The notes: generated by a model from the letters alone, not told the origin. A stretch of DNA of 24,671 nucleotides from Chara braunii (GCA_003427395.1 BFEA01000298.1:761206-785876); one strand, 5' to 3'. Shown: positions 17,216 through 24,671, numbered from the stretch's first letter. Made by a program: numbers and translations.

Positions 17216-17746
17216 TGCTCCTATGTTAACTATGACCCCTAACCACACACCATGACCACTTGTGTAACATACGTCATCCATGACTGATATATGCTATGCA
17301 CTAATGGATAATCTTGACTGCTGTCCTGTTTCCCATATTTTGTGGGATGGTTGTGTTGCATACACAACCCCCCCCACACACACACCCGGATCCGTGATCC
17401 CGTCGCTATGTAGGGGTCGACTCCCCTACTGGCAGGGCGATGCAAACTCAACTAAACTATCCGCATACTAACCACAAATGACGGGATGTTGCACTTAAAA
17501 CATAATGTTAACTCCTTCCCCCAAAACCCCCACCCCCCACCCCCCACCCTCTATCCCTCCTCCCATCATCTCCATTACCCCAAAATCTCATCGCACATAC
17601 ATTCTTAAAAGTATGATCGCTATGGCCAACCCTGCACAACCATTCTCCCCATTGCTGCTATCTCGCTCTTTCTACTCCTCTCGCACACCATACCATGACG
17701 TAGTATGCACACGTGCCCTCTCTCTCATGGGATACATAATTACTTA
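17216..17746. other. A+C-rich block, continued, with C-runs
   Basis: The composition continues from upstream. CA and C runs at 17366-17386 and a CCCCCAC-rich stretch at 17517-17553 resemble the C-rich part of the following tandem repeat. The open frames 17280-17471 and 17505-17780 are compositional. Confidence 0.5.
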
Positions 17747-17938
17747 TATTCTAAACATAACTAATGATATACTACACTAAAACCTAATGTGAACGTATTC
17801 CCAATCATCCACCCCCCCCCACCCACCCCCTATCCCTCCATATTCTAAACATAACTAATGATATACTACACTAAAACCTTATGTAAACGTATTCCCAATC
17901 ATCCACCCCCCACCACCCACCCCCTATCCCTCCATCCA
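17747..17938. repeat. Tandem repeat, two ~95-100-bp C-rich units
   Basis: TATTCTAAACATAACTAATG with GATATACTACACTAAAACC begins near 17747 and near 17841. Each continues with TTCCCAATCATCCACCCCC and CCCCTATCCCTCCAT. Units differ by a few substitutions and C-run length. Confidence 0.92.
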
Positions 17939-18419
17939 TAACATCCCAGACGCCATTTCCACAGATATACCATGCCCATTACGAATTACTTTCGCCACAT
18001 ACCCCGAAATCCCAAACACATGAAAACCCCCACCTACCCCCACCCGCCCGCCAACATCATAGGCCCCGCACCAGATATCTTAGGAGTCCGAAAAACCGCG
18101 ATATCAAGCACCTGGTATATACTATACTTGTATAGCAACGAGAGTAGTATAAAATTCGATTTATAGTCAATATGAATTGCGAGTACTAGGATAGGTCTCA
18201 ACCACTCTAAGTGATTAGAACAACCAGACGCTAACCAAGTATCCATGACAATCTCTGAAGTAAACTAACTTCACGAACTCAATCTCCCACTATTTTGTCA
18301 CCACCCGCTCAGTGTACTTTTTCTTTTTTTGAAAAGAACACATAGCTCACGCCCCCTTAATACAGGATGCAAACTCAATTCACGTGGCATACACAAGCCT
18401 CGCATACGTACACCAAAAA
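17939..18419. other. End of the A+C-rich block and transition to AT-rich DNA
   Basis: C-rich to about 18080, then mixed, then AT-rich after about 18260. No gene or repeat partner found. Confidence 0.5.
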
Positions 18420-18530
18420 TTTTGTGAAGTTCGTTTATTGGAGAGATTGTTGTTGTTGGGGTTTGAACCCATGCACAAATTTGAAATACACAACTGCCCT
18501 AACCACACAGGTGGATTGGGTCCCTGTGTG
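18420..18530 (-). mobile_element. Candidate tRNA-derived SINE head (minus strand)
   Basis: On the minus strand TGTGGTTAGGGCAG (18507-18494) resembles the D-arm/A-box end of a tRNA, and GGGTTCAAACCCC (18470-18458) is a near-perfect B box. Their spacing of about 37 bases is what a tRNA-like promoter requires. The downstream part (CAACAACAACAATCTCTCC...) is not tRNA-like. The lack of a cloverleaf argues for a SINE and not a tRNA gene. Confidence 0.5.
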
Positions 18531-18574
18531 GTTTTGGGGACTGCTTCTTTATGAAGTGTATCCGACGTCAGGCA

Positions 18575-18575
18575 N
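18575..18575. other. Undetermined base (N)
   Basis: The only ambiguous base in the window. It sits in GGCANCTGAC, just upstream of the repeat array, and may mark an assembly join. Confidence 0.99.
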
Positions 18576-18619
18576 CTGACAGGTCAGAATGTGACTGTGT
18601 GTCCAAACCCTAACGTTGC

Positions 18620-19245
18620 ATAGTGTGGCAGGCGGGTCCAGTCCCGCAATTTTCAAGCACCAAATCTGACGATTTTTCACGCTCAGACGAATTAAGAAAA
18701 AACTTTGAATAATTGAGATCCCATAGATAAGGTTGTGATCTTTCTAGGAAAAATATCAAAAAAAAAAAAAAAAAACAATTAGACCGTGAAATAAATGCCG
18801 TGTCGTTTCGTTGCACTGTCAATTTTTGTCATGCTTGCACGTGTTGGCCAACGAGAAAAGTACCCCAACTTCCACGATGTTTTGCGCTCAGAAGGATAAC
18901 TCCACAACTCTGAAAATTGATAGGCCTGTAGACTGGGTCTTGATCCTTCTACAAAAAATATTTCAAAAAAATTAAAAAAATATGTAATATCGTGAAATAA
19001 ATAACGCGCCAATTCGTCCTATATTCATTTTTTTGGGTCTTTTGCTGCTGTACCATGTGACGGCCAACGGGAAAAGTACCCCAACTTCCGTGATTTTTCA
19101 CGCTCAGAAGGATGACTCAACAACTCCGAAAATTGATAGCTCTGTAAATTGGGTTGTGATCTTTCTATGAAAAATATTTAAAAATATATATATATATATA
19201 TATTTAAGATCGTGAAACAAATGCCGCGCCAATTCGTCCTATGTT
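18620..19245 (+). repeat. AT-rich ~200-bp repeat family, three units (plus orientation)
   Basis: Three successive units share the order AAAAGTACCCCAACTTCC, (T/G)TTTT(C/G)(A/C)CGCTCAG(A/-)AGGAT, CTCCAAAATTGATAG-like, GT(G/C)(A/T)TC(T/C)TTCTA..AAAAATAT, an A or TA run, then (A/G)TCGTGAAA(T/C)AAATGCCG(C/T)G and CCAATTCGTCCTAT. Matched boxes (AATTCGTCCTAT at about 19010 and 19231) are 221 bp apart. The TA run (19184-19204) differs in length among units. The last unit abuts the minisatellite into which the retroelement inserted. Confidence 0.8.
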
Positions 19246-19308
19246 CTTTTGTTGGTTTTCGTTCCCCTTCGAACTTTGTCGTTTCCCGCTGCCACGACCT
19301 TTTGTTTT

Positions 19309-19322
19309 CTTCTGTTTTCGTC
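19309..19322. repeat. Left 14-bp target-site duplication of the Penelope-like element
   Basis: CTTCTGTTTTCGTC lies directly against the left pseudo-LTR and is repeated exactly at 24301-24314, four bases past the end of the right pseudo-LTR. It is itself a piece of the GTTTTCGTCGTTTCCCG-type minisatellite that flanks both sides, so slippage in that repeat is an alternative origin. Confidence 0.7.
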
Positions 19323-20058
19323 TGACGATGGGTCTGGGGGTTGGGAATTTTTGGGTTGCTCGCTCGAAATCAGGGACCATTACCCCTTCGTTGGTTGTTT
19401 TCAAAGAATAAAAAATGAGGATGAACTTTTACAGGGATTGGACTTGGCCATAAAAACCGGCCAGGACTACTGCTCTTGGTCCAGCCGTAGCCAGAAGGCT
19501 GCAGCTATTGCCAGTTGGTTAAACCGGATCGACTGTAACACCTCCATAAGGGAGAAGGTACCGGGTCAGGTCATCCGATTGAAATTGGCCTATCAACGAA
19601 AAGGTTTTCCTCTGGACCTGTTTTTGAAGGTTCTGGATAATTTTGCAGGAAAAAGGGGGACTATCTGGCAGTTGACTTCCAGCCTAGTTAGAAAATTTGC
19701 CGCTTGAGACAAGGTAGCCTAGGTAGTGAGGGCGTAATATATAGAGTTTTTCAGTGACTTTTCAAATCCTCCTTCGGCGGATTTTTTTCGGCTACTACCT
19801 TCAGTCAGTGCACTCGCGCTGCTGACGGTTGCTCTGGCCGCCGGCCCGCCGTCATCAACTTTGTTGTTGACGACGACCGCCATTTTTGGTACGTTGGAAT
19901 GCTCGACGGTTTCTGGGGATGTGGAAAGAAAGGTAGGGCGCTTGGGGATGGGACATTTATCATGTGAATACTTCCTATCGGACATCCCGCCGTCGCAGCT
20001 CCTTTGCCGTTTGTCACAAGTGACTGCATATCATGTGGTGTTCTCAATCTATTGCCCT
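19322..20058 (+). mobile_element. Left pseudo-LTR: 5'-truncated upstream copy of the Penelope-like element
   Basis: This 737-bp segment is a direct repeat of 23568-24296, about 94-95% identical by eye, with an 8-base insertion (GGCCCGCC) near 19840 relative to the other copy. It holds the last ~127 codons of the RT ORF, open from 19325 to the TGA at 19705-19707 (from 'DDGSGGWEFLG' to 'QLTSSLV.KFAA'), then the ~350-bp 3' UTR. Apparent upstream coding sequence from 19249 is flanking DNA read through by chance. PLEs are known for such head-to-tail partial copies, called pseudo-LTRs, made during integration. A hairpin (GTCATCAAC/GTTGTTGAC, about 19849-19872) is kept in both copies. Confidence 0.85.
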
Positions 20059-20230
20059 GCGCAGGCACTCAATAACAGACGAAGGTTAGCTTCTCCGAAC
20101 TAATGGTTAAGACTTTCTTGAGAGACGGTGTGGAGATTCGGAATTGCGAACGTTCGATATGACATGCTGCTGAGCTACGAGGAATGAAGTACCTTCATCT
20201 TCTCATACGCAAGTTCTTGCCGCCTGCATC
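20059..20230 (+). other. 5' leader of the Penelope-like element
   Basis: This 172-bp single-copy sequence lies between the end of the left pseudo-LTR and the ATG of the first ORF. It is not present after the right pseudo-LTR, so it belongs to the body of the element. I see no clear promoter; in this architecture the promoter would be expected in the left pseudo-LTR or here. Confidence 0.6.
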
Positions 20231-21337
20231 ATGGCTTCGACCGGAGAACAGCCTATAACTGAAGGAGAAGGAAGCGGATTTTGGCAAGGAGGTCGCAGGA
20301 ACCAGCCACAGTGCTACTCATGCAAGCACTATGGACACTTCGCCAGGGACTGTGGATTATACTGGAAGGAGGAAAAGGAGAAAGCGGAGAGACGCCATCA
20401 AGAGGGTGGAAGCGGAACCTCCGACCGATCGAGAGTAAGATCAATTTCTCCTCGGCGCAATCGGTGGGAAGCACCGAGACGATCGCCCTCAATGGATCGT
20501 CACATAGGTCGTACTGAGGGCCATAAGGACACGGCGGGAGAATTGATGGCGATGTTGTTGGCAAAAGAGGAAGCGAAGAACCAGAAACGAAAAGAGAAGG
20601 AAGAGCGCAAGAAACAGCAACGTGAGGATCTTGAGAAAGAATCAAGAAGGAAGGCGAGAGAAGAAAGGAAATGGAGAGAACATGTGGAGAACAATCTACG
20701 AGTAGCACGGATAATTGACATGCAAATGTCAAAACGCTGGGGTGGCGTGCAACAAGAACGGATCATCGAAGAACGACGAGCAAGAGACAAAAGAGCCAGA
20801 ACACTGAAACGGACGATCGGCCACCGTCCGGTACCAAGTGACTACGATACAGAGGAAGACATTGGGGCTGTCAGTGCCAGTACCGAGAAGATGGCACTTA
20901 GTCCCGAGTCATCAGATAATTCACCTTCTCTGACAATGATGTCGTTGACTCGGACAACTCGGAGAATGTACAGCACCACCAAAGGGCGGGGAAGACCTCG
21001 CAATGCAACTTTAAGAGTCAAGCCACGCAACCTGAATACGGAGATCGTGCCTATGATTGGACCAGATGCCAGAGCCCGTTATATTCGAGAAGCTACGGAG
21101 TTGCTAGAGACCCTGGATTACAAGGAGATCAAATATATCTGCAAGCGGGAAGGTGTCCCCTATATCCGGAAGAAGCAGGCGATCGCAGATCTTGACGAAA
21201 CACGTGCCGCGAAAGCCTTTGCGAAGAACCGGCGTGAAACACCGGCACCAGTAACACAGGTGTCTACAATTTCCTGTAGTTCAAGCGAAATCTCCACATC
21301 GGATCTATCTGAAGGAGACAGTGATAGCGAAGGGTGA
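20231..21337 (+). CDS. PLE-associated ORF1: CCHC zinc knuckle, coiled coil, AT-hook, SAP-like nucleic-acid-binding protein (368 aa)
   Basis: An intact ORF inside the Penelope-like element. The ATG has a favourable context (A at -3, G at +4). Domains in order: a CCHC zinc knuckle C28-x2-C31-x4-H36-x4-C41, the retroviral Gag/copia type that binds single-stranded nucleic acid; an Arg/Ser-rich segment about 65-90; a strongly charged Lys/Glu/Arg stretch about 103-195, likely a long helix or coiled coil; an AT-hook (KGRGRPRN, 251-258) typical of minor-groove DNA binding; a SAP-like helix-loop-helix segment about 288-328 (ELLETLDYKEIKYICKREG then YIRKK); and a Ser/Asp/Glu acidic tail. No catalytic motif is visible. 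Inference: it packages element RNA and brings it to chromatin, as ORF1 proteins do in LINEs. It ends at a TGA in the same frame as the EN-RT ORF, so the two may once have been one polyprotein. It could instead be a captured host or other-element gene. Confidence 0.8.
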   Translation: MASTGEQPITEGEGSGFWQGGRRNQPQCYSCKHYGHFARDCGLYWKEEKEKAERRHQEGGSGTSDRSRVRSISPRRNRWEAPRRSPSMDRHIGRTEGHKDTAGELMAMLLAKEEAKNQKRKEKEERKKQQREDLEKESRRKAREERKWREHVENNLRVARIIDMQMSKRWGGVQQERIIEERRARDKRARTLKRTIGHRPVPSDYDTEEDIGAVSASTEKMALSPESSDNSPSLTMMSLTRTTRRMYSTTKGRGRPRNATLRVKPRNLNTEIVPMIGPDARARYIREATELLETLDYKEIKYICKREGVPYIRKKQAIADLDETRAAKAFAKNRRETPAPVTQVSTISCSSSEISTSDLSEGDSDSEG

Positions 21338-23953
21338 TGTGGCTGGTCGGCACAACGTTTATGGGAAATTTGTCGTACTCTAATACAAAAACGTAAGTTG
21401 TGTTCTGGCGTGGATCGTAAGTTAAAAGCGGACTATAGATGTATTATTTTTGCCTTAACCTTACGTGGATGTATACCATGCGTGCTACTTCCGTTAATCG
21501 GTGTTGTTGCTAGTGAGCTACATGCTGTCGAAACCTTTTACATCAAGCAATGAAGTCCGGTGTTGAATACCACTGGACGCCGTACATCTAACAACCGCCG
21601 ATGCATGAAAGAAAAAAGGGAGCGAAATAAGGCAGATAGGAAAGTCAAAAGTAGGACTGGTGAGATCAGCAAAGAAGTTAAGCTGATTAATTTTAACGTG
21701 GACGGAGAAACCATCAGTGTAAAACTGAATTTCCTACTTAACGAGAAAGACAAGCAGCACGTGAGATGCCTTACGATTTCATCGGATGGAGGTAATGGCT
21801 GGTACGATGGATGGAAACGCATTAAGCGCATGTTCGAGAATTCGATTGTCCAACGTAATGGGAAGAATGCTCTACTGAGAGACTGTAAGTGCGACTTGGA
21901 AGACGGTGTCCATGTTCGTATCTTGAACCTTCGAAAATGGTGGAGCGTAAATTGCAAGGGAAAACGTTTCTTGATCTCTTTACTCAAGAATAAAAGTAAA
22001 CGCCCCTTAGCATCTCGCTGTGACCTAGAATTCATGATCAGTCTTTTTCCAGTTATTAAAGATTTTACCAGAAAAAGCACTAGAACCTTGTTGAGACGCG
22101 TCGTGAATGCAGCAGTAAAAGAGGGTTATGGGTTTGATTTGGGTAGGAAGCTTACCGTCAGAGTACAGTTTGGTGACAGAATTAGCCTGGGAGGGATTTG
22201 AAGGCTGCTAGATTGGAAGATCGATCAACTCGATTACCTAGCAAGTGTCAAGGAAACGTTGAAGCGTAAAGTCAGAACCGTTTGGACCAAAAATCCTTCG
22301 GTTGCTGACATCTTGCATAATCACCGGCATTTCGCACGTCAGGATATTGCCGCCTGTACTTTTTCAGGTGTCCCGCTTCCCCGCCTGTACTTTGCTCACA
22401 ACGCTTGTAATATTCCCAGGGCTTCTTCTTCCAATCGTATCAATCAGCTTCGACAGGAGTTGTCGGAGGCGTGCGCCGACTGGAAGATCGGCGACGGTAA
22501 GACTTTTGATTTCAGTTCCAAAAAGGCAGTTGCTTGCATGAATGATTCTAGAATGAGAGAGGACGAGTTGGCTGTTGAAGAAGTGTATAAGATTAAGGAT
22601 ATGTACAAGAATTTGGTATACTCACCGGCGGATCGTAATTCAGGGGAGACCATCGTGATGTGCCCAAGGTTGTATCACGAGGCCATGCATGATATGTTTG
22701 TTCACAGCGATAGTTACGTAGCGCAATTCTCATCTGACGAGAGTGTTCTGAACAAGATTCACCGAGAGTATAAGAATAACAATTTTCAGAAGTTGGGAAG
22801 ATATGATGTGAAAGGATCTTTGGGAAGAGGGTACGTTGTTCCTAAACACAAAGACTTGGAGCGTTTTCGTCCTATATGTCCAACCTATAGTGAACCTTGC
22901 GCGCAAGTCGGCCGTTAGGTTGCAAAAAGTTTGAACGCTCTATTAAACTCTCTGCCGAAAAAATTCCATTTTAATCTTAAGTCGGTGGGGTGTTTAGCCA
23001 AACAGTTAGCCAAGGTCAACATTTTTGCAAGGAAACGGGGAACAAACGCTATGGTGGTAGGTGCCTCGTATGACATTAAGGATATGTTTTCGTGCCTACC
23101 CCATAGCTCTATTCCTAGTGCACTCAACTGGCTTCTGGATTGGCATAAGTCGAAAGGTAGGCAATATGTGTGGGTAAACACGAGAGGGTGCGGCGCATCA
23201 GTCTACAGAAGTTCACAGGACCTGGGTTGGAGTAAACTCAGCTTCGAAGATATCAACCTTTTTGTGTGTTTCAGTCTTGCTAACACCTACACTGTGGCCT
23301 CTGGGATTATCCTCAGGCAGGTTTTGGGTATCCCAATGGGAAGCAGCATGAGCCCTCCCTTGGCGTGTATCCTGTGTGTGTTTGCGGAATGGTCCTTTCT
23401 CGAATCTTTGGGTAGTAAGAGAAGTATGGTAGCTGGAATCCGGCTAATGGATGACGTGTCACTTTTCTGCATTTGCAAAAAGGGTGACGGAAGATCGTTC
23501 GCGACAGCAACAAATATCAGGAAGAAATTTGAAATCTGCTACCCCCAAACCCTGTCGTTGAAACGAACTGACGATGGGTCTGGGGGTTGGGAATTTTTGG
23601 GTTGCTCGCTGGAAATCAGGGACCATTACCCCTTTATTTGTTGTTTTCAAAGAATAAAAAATGAGGATGAACTTTTACAGGGATTGGATTTGGCCATAAA
23701 AACCGGCCAGGACTACTGTTCTTGGTCCAGCCATAGCCAGAAGGCTGCAACTATTGTCGGTTGGTTAAACCGGATCGACTGTAACACCTCCATAAGGGAG
23801 AAGGTAGCGGGTCAGGTCATCCGATTGAAATTGGCCTATCAACGGAAAGGTTTTCCTTTGGACCTGTTTTTGAAGGTTCTGGATAATTTTGCAGGAAAAA
23901 GGGGGACTATCTGGCAGTTGACTTCCAGCCTAGTTCGACAATTTGCCGCTTGA
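21338..23953 (+). pseudogene. Penelope-like EN-RT ORF2 (N-terminal GIY-YIG remnant, CxC linker, reverse transcriptase), broken by stops
   Basis: One frame runs from the ORF1 stop to TGA 23951-23953, interrupted only by TGA 21551, TGA 22199 and TAG 22916. Just before the RT is the end of a GIY-YIG nuclease: Glu (21530-21532), then IKQ, a stop, SP and Asn (21566-21568), i.e. E-x3-IKQ-x2-P-x2-N as in UvrC-type domains; the GIY and YIG strands themselves are not recognised. CxC lies at 21884-21892. RT blocks follow: PAD (22625-22633), VVPKHKD and RPICPTYSEP (from about 22838), motif A DIKDMF (from 23072), motif B GIPMGSSMSPPLA (from 23327), motif C LMDD (Asp pair 23450-23455), motif E WEFLG. The ~85 residues from motif A to B may include an insertion-in-fingers. 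The PKHK/RPI and PAD blocks place it with Penelope-like RTs; EN-before-RT order and CxC place it in the Naiad/Chlamys group. The catalytic residues remain, but the stops make the copy non-functional. Confidence 0.88.
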
Positions 23954-24296
23954 GACACGGTAGCCTAGGTAGTGAGGGAGTAGTATATAGAGTTTTTCAG
24001 CGACTTTTTAAATCCTCCTTCGGCGGAGCCTTTTCGGCTACTGCCTTCAGTCAGAGCACTCGCGCTGCTGACGACTGCTCTGGCCGCCGTCATCAACTTT
24101 GTTGTTGACGACAACCGCCATTTTTTGTACGTTGGAATGCTCGGCGGTTTCTGGGGATATGGAAAGAAAGGTGGGGCTCTTGGGGATGGGACATTTATGA
24201 TGTGAATAGTTCCTATCGGACATCCCGCCGTCGCGGGTCATTTGCCGTTTGTCATAAGTGACTGCATATCGTGTGGTGTGCTCAATCTATTGCCCT
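23568..24296 (+). mobile_element. Right pseudo-LTR: 3' end of the full Penelope-like copy
   Basis: It overlaps the last ~128 codons of ORF2 and the 3' UTR and is a direct repeat of 19322-20058. Repeat homology begins at CTGACGATGGGTC and ends at CTATTGCCCT. Beyond it lie TGCC and then the right target duplication. A 3' UTR hairpin and the CTTCGGCGGA block are shared by both copies. No hammerhead ribozyme core could be assembled in either copy. Confidence 0.85.
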
Positions 24297-24300
24297 TGCC

Positions 24301-24314
24301 CTTCTGTTTTCGTC
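24301..24314. repeat. Right 14-bp target-site duplication
   Basis: CTTCTGTTTTCGTC, identical to 19309-19322. Removing the element and one copy joins ...CCTTTTGTTTT to CTTCTGTTTTCGTCGTTTCCCGC..., which reads as a normal unit of the neighbouring minisatellite. Confidence 0.7.
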
Positions 24315-24671
24315 GTTTCCCGCTTTCGTGGGCTGTTTTTTTTTTTTTTTTTTTCATCGTGGGCTCTTTTTAATTTTGTTCGAAACCTTTTTTTCCCTTT
24401 TGTTTTCGTCGGATCCCGTTTCCCTACCGCGACCTTTTTTTTTTTTAATTATGTTGTTTTCATCGTTTCCCATTTCCCTGTCGCTGCCACGGCCTTTTGT
24501 TTTCGTCGTTTCCCGTTTCCCTGCCGCGGCCTTTTCTTTTTTTAATTATGTTGTTTTCATCGTTTCCCGTTTCCCTGTCGCTGCCACGGCCTTTTGTTTT
24601 CGTCGTTTCCCGTTTCCTTTTTATGTCGTTTCCCGTTTCCCCCCCCCCCACCCGCTCACGCACACCACCCA
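24315..24671. repeat. GTTTTCGTCGTTTCCCGTTTCCC minisatellite with a 97-bp higher-order unit
   Basis: GTTTTC(G/A)TCG(T/G)(T/A)TCCCGTTTCCCTG followed by (C/T)CGC(T/-)GCCACGGCC-like sequence recurs every ~40-58 bases from about 24398. AATTATGTTGTTTTCATCG recurs 97 bp apart (24447 and 24544), defining a higher-order unit made of two sub-units. Long T runs (24338-24353) and a C run near 24640 interrupt it. A short related stretch (19250-19320) lies on the other side of the retroelement, so the array was split by the insertion. Confidence 0.85.

Noticed and set aside
19249-19321. Possible N-terminal extension of the RT fragment in the left pseudo-LTR
   Set aside because: Homology to the full copy starts only at CTGACGATGG (19322); upstream codons are minisatellite flank.
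19322-19355. CTGACGA at the exact left boundary of the pseudo-LTR as a hammerhead core, since canonical PLEs carry such ribozymes
   Set aside because: No GAAA box or stem II follows; the sequence is RT coding (DDGSGGWEF). N-terminal-EN PLEs are reported to lack canonical hammerheads.
1-24671. CRISPR arrays, bacterial operons, riboswitches or rRNA
   Set aside because: No regularly spaced short repeats with unique spacers, no Shine-Dalgarno-led gene clusters, and no conserved rRNA segments seen on either strand.

Overview
This is eukaryotic, intron-scale intergenic DNA, not bacterial: there are no tightly packed genes, the sequence is AT-rich with long A/T tracts, microsatellites and minisatellites, and almost every recognisable unit is a transposable element or a relic of one. 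The protein families point to the green lineage. A streptophyte alga (a charophyte such as Chara) is my best guess, from the style of the LINE C-terminus and of the zinc-knuckle/SAP open reading frame, but the window alone cannot prove it. I see no intact host gene, rRNA, functional tRNA gene or CRISPR array.

Layout. 1-490: AG microsatellite and an AT-rich ~200-bp repeat in minus orientation. 945-2113: decayed C-terminus of a LINE ORF2, followed by diverged ~0.25-0.3-kb repeats to 2.7 kb. 2.7-6.7 kb: no gene; a 53-bp minisatellite, a 95-bp duplication, poly-T tracts and hairpins. 6.7-10.8 kb: three short inverted-repeat elements of MITE type (6738-6933, 8713-8879, 10557-10739), a small tRNA-like hairpin unit and other diverged repeats. 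11.6-13.8 kb: AT-rich DNA studded with short GC-rich units that end in A-tracts, in both orientations, plus a foldback element. 13.9-15.45 kb: two units of the ~200-bp repeat, then a 508-bp head-to-tail duplication of a LINE 3' end. 15.5-18.36 kb: strongly A+C-rich, G-poor top strand with tandem duplications and no convincing gene. 18.4-19.25 kb: tRNA-derived SINE head (minus) and three units of the ~200-bp repeat.

The most informative object is at 19.3-24.3 kb: a nearly complete Penelope-like retroelement (PLE). It has two ~730-bp direct 'pseudo-LTRs' (19322-20058 and 23568-24296), a 14-bp flanking direct repeat consistent with a target-site duplication, an ORF with CCHC knuckle, charged coiled coil, AT-hook and SAP-like segment (20231-21337), and, in the same frame, a broken ORF2 carrying the C-terminal signature of a GIY-YIG nuclease, a CxC motif and a PLE-type reverse transcriptase. 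Nuclease before RT, a CxC linker, pseudo-LTRs and insertion in simple repeats match the published N-terminal-endonuclease PLEs (Naiad/Chlamys group). The attached CCHC/AT-hook/SAP ORF is the part I do not know from that group. The copy is dead as it stands: three in-frame stops interrupt ORF2 and one separates it from ORF1.

How the parts would work together, as inference from the families: the element RNA would be bound by the ORF1 product, the GIY-YIG domain would nick a minisatellite target, and the RT would copy the RNA onto the nick. Staggered or tandem initiation would leave the partial upstream copy seen here as the left pseudo-LTR.
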